Source of the DNA: Tepidimonas sp.
GTDB lineage: Bacteria; Pseudomonadota; Gammaproteobacteria; Burkholderiales; Burkholderiaceae_C
Assembly: GCA_025054905.1 (NCBI GenBank)
Contig: JANWZF010000223.1
Coordinates: 1-18,498, forward strand
Reading direction: 5' to 3'
DNA: 18,498 nucleotides
This document shows positions 1 to 4,778 of this stretch, one piece after another. The position numbers and the translations under genes were made by a program. Numbering within the stretch: position 1 is the stretch's first letter; each line of letters begins with the position of its first letter. The notes beneath the pieces are model-generated. The model ran no database searches and was not told where the DNA came from. It saw only the letters and a program-made list of their open reading frames with translations.

Positions 1-1
1 C

Positions 2-175
2 CTGGCACCTGCTGGGATATCGCATTGGCGTATACCCGCCGCCCCGGGCGAGCAAACCTTCAGACTGCAACGTAATGGACGCGTCATCCTCAACGTCAGC
101 AGCAGCAAACGCATTGCTTCCCCCCCGTCTGCACGCTGGACGTGGAGCCTGCACACGGAGGCGGTCAGTGTTTAG
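2..175 (+). CDS. C-terminal end of an unidentified ORF, cut by the window edge
   Basis: An open frame enters from the left edge and ends at a TAG at 173-175, giving 57 residues. The visible part is moderately basic, includes GEQTFRLQRNGRVILNVSSS, and ends in SLHTEAVSV. I do not recognise a family. It has no membrane segment or catalytic motif. It could be the tail of a real gene reaching into the window or only an open frame in mobile DNA, since it is followed within 61 bases by the end of an IS5-family element. Bases 176-235 hold nothing I can identify. Confidence 0.3.
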   Translation: MAPAGISHWRIPAAPGEQTFRLQRNGRVILNVSSSKRIASPPSARWTWSLHTEAVSV

Positions 176-235
176 ACCACAGAAAATAAACGGTGCAAAA
201 GGCGCTGTACTCGCAACCTCGCGCGGTTGAGGTAA

Positions 236-510
236 GGAAGCTCTGCACAACCGCCGCTGTGGCGGCTGTTGTCGGATGATGTTTCTGATGGCGATATCTT
301 GGGGCGTTCGGGGGGGCAATTACGGGGTCTTTTCGGCCCCGTATGAGGCCCCGTGACCCATTTGTCGTAGCCTTTTCAGGCTTTCGGGCGCACTCATCCT
401 TGCGCCCTCATGTTCAAAAGTCGTTTGCGCACCATCCACAGGTTCGACAGGGCGAACAGCGTCATCAGGTTGGCAGTGTTGTTGGCCAGTCCCCGGTACT
501 TGACCTTGAC
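236..510 (-). mobile_element. Truncated IS5-family element, transposase 3' end plus terminal repeat
   Basis: Read on the minus strand, the piece holds the last 38 codons of an IS5-type transposase, then about 160 bases of non-coding DNA, then the terminal sequence TTGTGCAGAGCTTCC (complement of 236-250). That terminal sequence looks like an IS5-family end and is followed by TTA, compatible with the short TNA-type targets of this family. A small hairpin (CCGCC/GGCGG, about 252-266) lies just inside the end. The element is cut at 510-511, where the IS481-type element begins, and its other half is absent from the window. It is therefore a dead fragment left of the integron-like region. Confidence 0.65.
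394..510 (-). pseudogene. IS5-family transposase, C-terminal fragment
   Basis: The minus-strand frame ending at the TGA at 394-396 encodes 38 residues with the typical IS5-subgroup tail: VKYRGLANNTANLMTLFALSNLW followed by MVRKRLL-like residues (split here to keep motifs short: KYRGLANNTA, then LFALSNLWMVRKRLL). Compare the 'ARYKGLLKN...LFTLANLF' tail of the IS5 transposase. The DDE catalytic residues lie upstream in this family and are missing, because the frame is interrupted at 510 by another element. It cannot make an active transposase. Confidence 0.7.
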
Positions 511-516
511 TTAGCC

Positions 517-1333
517 TATCGTGTCTCGGATGATTCACTGATTGGCCGGCGGCGTGGTTTACTCTTGGCCCGGGAGGTCCCGCAGGAGTCGATCCGATGC
601 ACCTGAGACTGCACAAGAACGCCACCACGACACCAAGGATTCGTGCCGAGAATTCACCCACCCAACCATCACACGCGCCGCCCTGCACCGCATGCTCAAA
701 CGCCATGGGGTGTGGTCGCGCGTGGCGACGAGCGTCGAGCGCCCCAAGACCAAGCCATCCTGCGAGCCCGGCTTCGTCCACATCGACGTGAAATAACTGC
801 CGCAGATGGCGGACGAGGCCACGCGACGCTACCTGTTCGTGGCCATTGATCGCGCCACCCGCTGGCTGTTTGTGCGTGTCTATGCCAGCAAGAGCTCCGC
901 GTATGCCCGGCGCTTGCTGAACGCCTTACACAAGGCCGCCGCCTTCCATATTCGAACGATCCTGACCGACAACGGCCAGGAATTCACGGATCGCTTCATC
1001 ACACGGGGCAGCGTACGCCGATCGGCCAGCATCTGTTCGGTCAGCTCTGCGATGAACTGGGCATCGAGCATCGCCTGACCCGGCCCAGACACCCGCAGGC
1101 CAACGGCATGGTGGAACGTTTCCATGGGCGCATCGCCGACATCCTGCGCACCCATCACTTCCATTGCGGCGAAGAGCTTGAGGCCACCATCCTGCGTGAT
1201 GCTTGGCTGTACAACCATCATCTGCCACAGAGAGCCCTGGGGCATGTCAGCCCCATCCAGGCTGTGAAACAATGGCAGCAATTACACCTCGGGCTGTTTC
1301 AAAAACGGGTCATTAATCAGGCGGGACACGATA
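517..1333 (+). mobile_element. Degenerate IS481-family insertion sequence
   Basis: Imperfect terminal inverted repeats bound the element. The left end reads TATCGTGTCTCGGATGATT (from 517). The complement of the right end reads TATCGTGTCCCGCCTGATT (ending at 1333). Sixteen of these 19 positions agree. Between them lies one broken IS481-type transposase gene. The flanks show no clear direct target duplication (TTAGCC on the left, CCTAAC on the right). The right terminal base is shared with the R'' box of the first attC site, so the element abuts the integron array exactly. At about 0.8 kb it is shorter than intact relatives because the coding region carries an internal deletion. Confidence 0.7.
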
Positions 1334-1338
1334 CCTAA
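597..1338 (+). pseudogene. IS481-family transposase with deletion, nonsense and frameshift
   Basis: The gene starts at an ATG at 597 preceded by AGGAG (8-base spacing) with LHKNATTTPRIRAE, the usual opening of this IS481 group. At about 650 the frame jumps and roughly 80 residues of helix-turn-helix region appear to be missing. Homology resumes at FTHPTITRAALHRMLKRHGV. A TAC-to-TAA change at 794-796 stops translation inside the expected HIDVKYLPQMADE motif. A further frameshift near 1004-1008 separates TDNGQEFTDRF from QRTPIGQHLF. The coding potential then continues through HPQANGMVERFHGRI to a TAA at 1336-1338. The positions of the DDE triad (HID, TDNG, NGMVE) are still present, so decay is by disruption rather than loss of the core. 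The stop codon lies beyond the IS end, in the attC R'' box. Confidence 0.85.
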
Positions 1339-1396
1339 CGTTCAAGCTCAGGGGCGCGCCGCTTGCGGCGCGTCCCGCTGGAGCGCAGGGTTAGGC
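1333..1396 (+). other. Integron attC recombination site 1
   Basis: The 64-base site begins with ACCTAAC (R'', RYYYAAC consensus, 1333-1339) and ends with GTTAGGC (R', GTTRRRY consensus, 1390-1396). Between them is a strong central inverted repeat, GGGGCGCGCCGC-TT-GCGGCGCGTCCC, with one mismatch. This matches the architecture of integron attC sites (59-base elements), which fold as single-stranded hairpins recognised by IntI. The crossover would fall between G1390 and T1391. It matches attC site 2 at 59 of 64 positions. It would be the tail of a preceding cassette whose body is not visible, because an IS481 remnant lies directly upstream. Confidence 0.8.
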
Positions 1397-1612
1397 TTGA
1401 AGCGCATCGATGAATTCGTCGGGGGACACGCCAGCCTGTTTGAGCAGGCCGACGAGAGTGCCGACTTTCACTTCGTGATGGTTGGGCACGACGCAGCCCA
1501 TGGAGCCGCGACGCATGACAATGTGGCTACCGCGCTGACGAGCAACTACAAAGCCAAGACGTTCCAACGCCCGGACAACTTCGGCGCCGGAAACGACCGG
1601 GAATTTAGGCAT
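1391..1612 (-). CDS. hicA: HicA-family mRNA interferase toxin
   Basis: This 73-residue protein has the HicA fold signature: a double-stranded-RNA-binding-like domain with the catalytic histidine in RQRGSHIVMRR (His30) and the downstream VVPNHHEVKVGTLVGLLKQAG segment. HicA toxins cleave mRNA and tmRNA in a ribosome-independent way and are neutralised by HicB. The start ATG (1610-1612) lies inside the end of hicB with an 8-base overlap, so the pair is translationally coupled with the antitoxin first, the reverse of the E. coli hicAB order. The TAA stop occupies 1391-1393, so the final codons are built from the attC R' box and the gene ends exactly at the first base of the cassette. Length is normal for the family and all key residues are present, so it looks functional. 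Confidence 0.9.
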   Translation of the reverse strand: MPKFPVVSGAEVVRALERLGFVVARQRGSHIVMRRGSMGCVVPNHHEVKVGTLVGLLKQAGVSPDEFIDALQA

Positions 1613-1811
1613 GAGCGGGAACCTGGAAGGTTGTCAGCAGAGGGCGGCCGCTGACGGAGAGGGGGAACTCTTCAAGATAGAGCTCCGTTGCCTCACGCAG
1701 ATTGGCCAATGCTTCCTCAACGGTATCGCCTTGCGTCGTGGTGCCCGTCTCGGGATTGAAAGCGACATACCCACCTTCAGGGACGGGGGTGATAACGGCT
1801 GAAAGTTCCAT
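1605..1811 (-). CDS. hicB: HicB-family antitoxin, short form
   Basis: The 68-residue product begins MELSAVITPVPEGGYVAFNP and continues with GDTVEEALANLREATELYLEEF, the standard HicB partial RNase-H fold that plugs the HicA active site. I chose the ATG at 1809-1811 because GGAG lies about 8 bases upstream. ATGs at 1823 and further upstream would add residues atypical of the family and lack a ribosome site. No C-terminal ribbon-helix-helix or helix-turn-helix domain follows, so this short form may not bind its own promoter as longer HicB proteins do. The upstream region is only about 26 bases before attC site 2, so part of its promoter may lie inside the attC. Confidence 0.88.
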   Translation of the reverse strand: MELSAVITPVPEGGYVAFNPETGTTTQGDTVEEALANLREATELYLEEFPLSVSGRPLLTTFQVPAHA

Positions 1812-1837
1812 AGCGTTCTCCATGATGGAATGGTACA

Positions 1838-1901
1838 GCCTAACGTCCAAGCTCAGGGGCGCGCCGCTTGCGGCGCGTCCCGCTGAAGCGCAATGTTAGG
1901 C
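1838..1901 (+). other. Integron attC recombination site 2
   Basis: A 64-base site with GCCTAAC (R'', 1838-1844) and GTTAGGC (R', 1895-1901) flanking the same GC-rich central inverted repeat as site 1. Five of 64 positions differ between the two sites. The predicted crossover lies between G1895 and T1896. The site terminates the hicBA cassette. The DNA to its right is a transposase fragment and then chromosomal genes with no further attC, so this is the last site of the array in the + direction. Confidence 0.82.
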
Positions 1902-1908
1902 GATGACG

Positions 1909-2028
1909 CTCGCAAGAGCGCGGGTGATGCAGGCCATCGACGACAACCTGCTGGACCGCTGGTTTGTGGGCCTCAACATCGAAGAGCGTGTGTGGGGCCA
2001 CTCCACCTTCAGCGCCAACCGCCAGCGT
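1909..2028 (+). pseudogene. IS5-like transposase, internal fragment
   Basis: The frame encodes QAIDDNLLDRWFVGLNIEER then VWGHSTFSANRQR, which matches the conserved 'DYNLLFRWFVGL...VW..S.FSKNR.R' segment early in many IS5/IS1182-type transposases. Only about 40 residues remain, with no catalytic residues and no terminal repeat that I can find. An ATG at 1903 follows attC site 2 immediately, but the open frame runs on into unrelated sequence to 2130. This fragment comes from a different transposase subgroup than the C-terminal tail at 394-510 and lies on the other strand, so the two are probably remnants of different elements. Confidence 0.65.
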
Positions 2029-2075
2029 ACGTCTGGCGGGGGCAGATCAGGCAGATCGCTGATACAGTGGCGCGC

Positions 2076-2723
2076 ATGTACCTGCCGCCACCGTTTCGCT
2101 GTGACGACCCGGCCATCGCGGCCGAGCTGATGCGGGCTTACCCGTTTGCCAGCCTGATCAGCACGGACGATGAGGGGCTGCCTTTCGTCACCCATTTGCC
2201 GTTGCACCTGGACGAACGCGCCGACGGTTGGGTGCTGCTCGGGCACGTGGCCAGGGCCAATCCGCACGGGCGCTACCTGCAGCAGCGTCCGACTGCGCTG
2301 GTGACGTTTCTCGGGCCCCACGCCTACCTTTCGCCCCGTGTGTATCCGGACCGCCAGCGCGTGCCGACCTGGAACTATCTGGCCGTGCATTGCACCGTGC
2401 AGGCCAAGCTGCTGGAGGCTGTGCAGGACAAGGATGCGCTGCTGAAGCAGCTGATTGCCGATCACGAGCCCGCCTACGCCGAGCAGTGGCGCGCGCTCGA
2501 TGCAACTTACACCGACAAGATGCTGGCCGGCATCGTCGCGTTCGAGCTGCGGGTGTTGCGCTGGCAGTGCAAGCTCAAGCTCAACCAGCATCGCCCCGAG
2601 TCCCATGCCGCCATGCGGCAGGTCTATGCCAACGGGCAGGCCGACGCGCAGGCGTTGGGCCGCTGGATGGACCGGCTGGGCCTGGCTGCCGGGGCGTCCA
2701 CGCCCGCACCCGACGGGACATGA
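2076..2723 (+). CDS. paiB: FMN-binding negative transcriptional regulator, PaiB family
   Basis: The 215-residue protein begins MYLPPPFRCDDPAIAAELMR and shows the PaiB/FMN_bind_2 pattern. It has a split-barrel flavin-binding core (PFASLISTDDEGLPFVTHLP, LLGHVARANPHG), the conserved PTWNYLAVH segment and the C-terminal GIVAFELRVLRWQCKLKLNQ-RP motif. In Bacillus, PaiB with PaiA represses sporulation and protease genes, but the role in proteobacteria is poorly defined, so a regulatory function here is by family only. I chose the ATG at 2076; the open frame extends upstream into the transposase remnant. There is no Shine-Dalgarno sequence, while GATACA lies ten bases upstream. The gene's last four bases overlap the tadA start, suggesting co-transcription. 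Confidence 0.85.
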   Translation: MYLPPPFRCDDPAIAAELMRAYPFASLISTDDEGLPFVTHLPLHLDERADGWVLLGHVARANPHGRYLQQRPTALVTFLGPHAYLSPRVYPDRQRVPTWNYLAVHCTVQAKLLEAVQDKDALLKQLIADHEPAYAEQWRALDATYTDKMLAGIVAFELRVLRWQCKLKLNQHRPESHAAMRQVYANGQADAQALGRWMDRLGLAAGASTPAPDGT

Positions 2724-3772
2724 CCGAAGCGGACCACCGTTACATGGCCGAGGCGCTTGCGCTGGCGCGCCAGGCTGCCCAGGCTGGCGAGGTGCCAGTG
2801 GGGGCGGTGGTGGTGCACCAGGGGCGCATCGTCGGGCAGGGCTACAACCAGCCGGTGAGCCAGCGTGACCCGACCGCGCATGCGGAGATCGTCGCGCTGC
2901 GCCAAGCCGCGCGCGCGCTGGGCAACTACCGGCTGGACGGCTGCACGCTGTATGTGACGCTGGAGCCGTGCGCGATGTGCGCGCAGGCTGCGCTGCACGC
3001 GCGGCTGAAGCGGGTGGTCTTTGCTGCCCGTGAGCCCAAAAGCGGGGCGGCCGGCTCGGTGCTGGACCTGTTTGCCCAGCCAGCGCTCAACGCTCACACC
3101 CGGGTCGAAGGTGGGGTGTTGGCCGATGAAGCCGCGGCCTTGCTGCAGGCGTTTTTTCGTCAGCGTCGCCAGCAGCAGCGGCAGCAGGCCGTGCCGTTGC
3201 GCGAGGATGCGCTGCGCACGCCAGAGGCGGCGTTTGAGGCCGTTTGGGCCCAGGCCGCCGGGTATGGGCTGCGGCGCGAGCAGCACAGCCGCTACTGGCA
3301 GCGCGAGGTGGAGGCGTTGCAGGGCTTGCGGCTGCATGCGTTGGACGTCAGCGCTGGCAGCGCCGAATCGACCTGGCTGTGCCTGCATGGGCCCGGAGGG
3401 TGGTGGCCGCAGTGGCTGCCGTGGCTGGCGCAGAGGGTTGCCCGCCGGCAACGCTGCCTGGTGCCGGACCTGATTGGCTTTGGCCAGAGCGACAAACCCA
3501 AAAAGGCCGCGTGGCACACACCGCAGCAGCACGCCCGGGTGCTGGCGGGGTGGCTCCAGATTCAGCCGCTGCCGCCCCTGCAGGTGGCTTTGGCCCCCGG
3601 GGCCGAAGCGTTGCAGCCCGCGCTGGGCGCGCTGCTGGGCGCCCGCATCCGTGGTTGGCACCGGGTGCAGCCCCACGATCTGCTGGCTCCCGGGGCCTGG
3701 CAGCAGGCGCCGTTTCCGGATGCCGGCCATCGGGCCGGGCCTCGGGCCTGGTCCGAGTGGGCGCTGGCTTGA
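2720..3772 (+). CDS. tadA: tRNA adenosine(34) deaminase TadA fused to a degenerate alpha/beta-hydrolase-like domain
   Basis: Residues 1-155 are a complete TadA. They contain HAE (54-56) with the zinc ligand and proton-shuttling glutamate, and PCAMC (83-87) with the two zinc cysteines, plus the expected EVPVGAVVV start. TadA converts A34 to inosine in tRNA-Arg(ACG) and is essential in most bacteria. The usual family length is about 150-170 residues, but this protein has 350. Residues about 215-285 (STWLCLHGPGGWWPQW, VPDLIGFGQSDKP) resemble the first half of haloalkane-dehalogenase-type hydrolases. Where the nucleophile elbow should be, the protein reads LQVALAPGAEAL, with no Ser or Asp nucleophile, and it ends soon after without an obvious catalytic histidine. 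The extra domain is therefore probably non-enzymatic. The ATG overlaps the paiB stop codon. Confidence 0.88.
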   Translation: MTEADHRYMAEALALARQAAQAGEVPVGAVVVHQGRIVGQGYNQPVSQRDPTAHAEIVALRQAARALGNYRLDGCTLYVTLEPCAMCAQAALHARLKRVVFAAREPKSGAAGSVLDLFAQPALNAHTRVEGGVLADEAAALLQAFFRQRRQQQRQQAVPLREDALRTPEAAFEAVWAQAAGYGLRREQHSRYWQREVEALQGLRLHALDVSAGSAESTWLCLHGPGGWWPQWLPWLAQRVARRQRCLVPDLIGFGQSDKPKKAAWHTPQQHARVLAGWLQIQPLPPLQVALAPGAEALQPALGALLGARIRGWHRVQPHDLLAPGAWQQAPFPDAGHRAGPRAWSEWALA

Positions 3773-3799
3773 GCCGGGCTGCCGCCCCGACGCGGCCGC

Positions 3800-3805
3800 G
3801 ATAAT
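3800..3805 (+). promoter_or_regulatory. Possible -10 box of ldcA
   Basis: GATAAT sits six bases before the ldcA ATG, in the 39-base gap after tadA. No Shine-Dalgarno sequence is present and no good -35 hexamer lies 16-18 bases upstream. If used, transcription would start at or next to the ATG, giving a leaderless message. This is a pattern call only. Confidence 0.3.
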
Positions 3806-3811
3806 CGCCCC

Positions 3812-4732
3812 ATGCCTACAATTTATGTCTATTCCCCCAGTGGCGCGGTGCGCGACCGTGCCGGCGTGCGCCGGGCTCTGCGGCGTTTGCAGGAGGCTGG
3901 CTACGAGGTCACGCTGGATCCGGCGGCGCTGGCGCGCCATCAGCGCTTTGCCGGCGATGATGCGACCCGCCTGCAGGCTATCGAGCGCGCGGCGGCCAGC
4001 GGCGCCGATGTGGTGCTGACGACCCGGGGTGGGTACGGGCTGACGCGGCTGCTGCCGCAGCTGCCGTATGAGGCGATTGCCGCGTCGGTGCAGCGGGGCA
4101 CAGCCTGGGTGGGGCTGAGCGACTTCACCGCGCTGCAAATGGCGGTGCTGGCCCGCTGCGGCACGCCCACCTGGGCCGGGCCGGCGCTGCTGGAGGATTG
4201 GGCCGGTGAGCAGCTCGATGACATCACGGTGGCCTGCTTCGACGATTTGGCCCATGGGGTGGGGGAGGGCACCGGCTGGCGCCTGCCGTTGGCCGACCGG
4301 CGCGCGCATCCGCAGCTGGTCGATGGCTGGCAGCTCAGCGACGGGCTGCTGTGGGGGGGCAACCTGTCGATCGTGGCGGGTCTGGTGGGCACGCCCTACC
4401 TGCCAACGGTGGAGGGGGGGGTGCTGTTTCTGGAGGACGTCGGCGAGCACCCCTACCGCATCGAGCGTCTGTTGACGCAGCTGTGGCTGGCCGGAATCTT
4501 GCCGCGCCAGCGCGCGGTGTTGCTGGGCGCGTTCAACCGCTACCAGCTGACCCCGCACGACCGGGGTTTCCGGTTCGAGTCGGTGGTGGCGTGGCTGCGC
4601 GAGCGGCTGCCGGGGGTGCCGGTGTTGACCGGCTTGCCGTTTGGGCACGTGCCCACCAAGGTCGTGCTGCCGGTGGGCCGTCGCGTCGATCTGGTGGTGC
4701 AGGGGCGCGAGGTGCTGCTGCTGTGGGGCTGA
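3812..4732 (+). CDS. ldcA: LD-carboxypeptidase, peptidase family S66
   Basis: The 306-residue protein has the normal length and all three S66 catalytic positions. The nucleophile is Ser103 in VGLSDFTAL, the glutamate is Glu208 in VLFLEDVGEHPYRIERL, and the histidine is His279 in GLPFGHVPTK. TTRGGYGLTRLLP (70-82) is the conserved N-domain motif. LdcA removes the terminal D-alanine from murein tetrapeptides during cell-wall recycling in the cytoplasm, and no signal peptide is seen. The gene follows tadA after 39 bases and converges on cphA. Its steady position next to cyanophycin genes could be incidental, but S66 also contains enzymes acting on other peptides, so another substrate cannot be excluded. 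Confidence 0.9.
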   Translation: MPTIYVYSPSGAVRDRAGVRRALRRLQEAGYEVTLDPAALARHQRFAGDDATRLQAIERAAASGADVVLTTRGGYGLTRLLPQLPYEAIAASVQRGTAWVGLSDFTALQMAVLARCGTPTWAGPALLEDWAGEQLDDITVACFDDLAHGVGEGTGWRLPLADRRAHPQLVDGWQLSDGLLWGGNLSIVAGLVGTPYLPTVEGGVLFLEDVGEHPYRIERLLTQLWLAGILPRQRAVLLGAFNRYQLTPHDRGFRFESVVAWLRERLPGVPVLTGLPFGHVPTKVVLPVGRRVDLVVQGREVLLLWG

Positions 4733-4757
4733 GGCGGCCGGCGCGGTAGGCCGCCTC
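4731..4757. terminator. Hairpin between convergent ldcA and cphA
   Basis: A perfect 9-base inverted repeat, GAGGCGGCC and GGCCGCCTC, with a 9-base loop overlaps the ldcA stop codon. It lies in the 46-base gap between the ends of ldcA and cphA. A second small hairpin (GGCC-TGAA-GGCC, 4758-4769) follows. There is no T-run on either strand, so it may act as a weak bidirectional terminator or an RNA-stability element. Confidence 0.5.
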
Positions 4758-4778
4758 GGCCTGAAGGCCCGCAACCGC

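Larger units (their letters stand above)
1391..1895 (+). mobile_element. Integron gene cassette carrying hicBA in reverse orientation
   Basis: The cassette spans the two predicted crossover points, from T1391 to G1895, about 505 bases, and ends with its own attC (site 2). It contains only hicB and hicA, both transcribed opposite to the cassette's attC orientation. Toxin-antitoxin cassettes are well known in chromosomal integrons, where they are thought to stabilise the array. No intI, attI or Pc promoter is in the window, so whether an active integron lies to the left is unknown. Confidence 0.75.

Noticed and set aside
252..266. Small CCGCC/GGCGG hairpin as a terminator of the left-edge ORF
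   Set aside because: It lies just inside the IS5-family terminal repeat and has only a five-base stem with no T-run. It is better explained as part of the IS end.
1812..1858. A -35/-10 pair for hicB (TTGGAC in attC site 2 and CATCAT near 1822)
   Set aside because: Its start point would fall after the ribosome site of hicB, so it could not serve the chosen ATG. No better pair was found and no promoter is listed.
2041..2058. Tandem nine-base repeat GGCAGATCA/GGCAGATCG upstream of paiB
   Set aside because: Two short copies only; too little to call an operator or repeat element.
2624..4774. A 716-codon open frame antisense to paiB, tadA and ldcA
   Set aside because: It is low in hydrophobic patterning, rich in Gln, Arg, His and Pro, and overlaps three recognisable genes. 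Long antisense frames are expected in GC-rich DNA with biased third positions.
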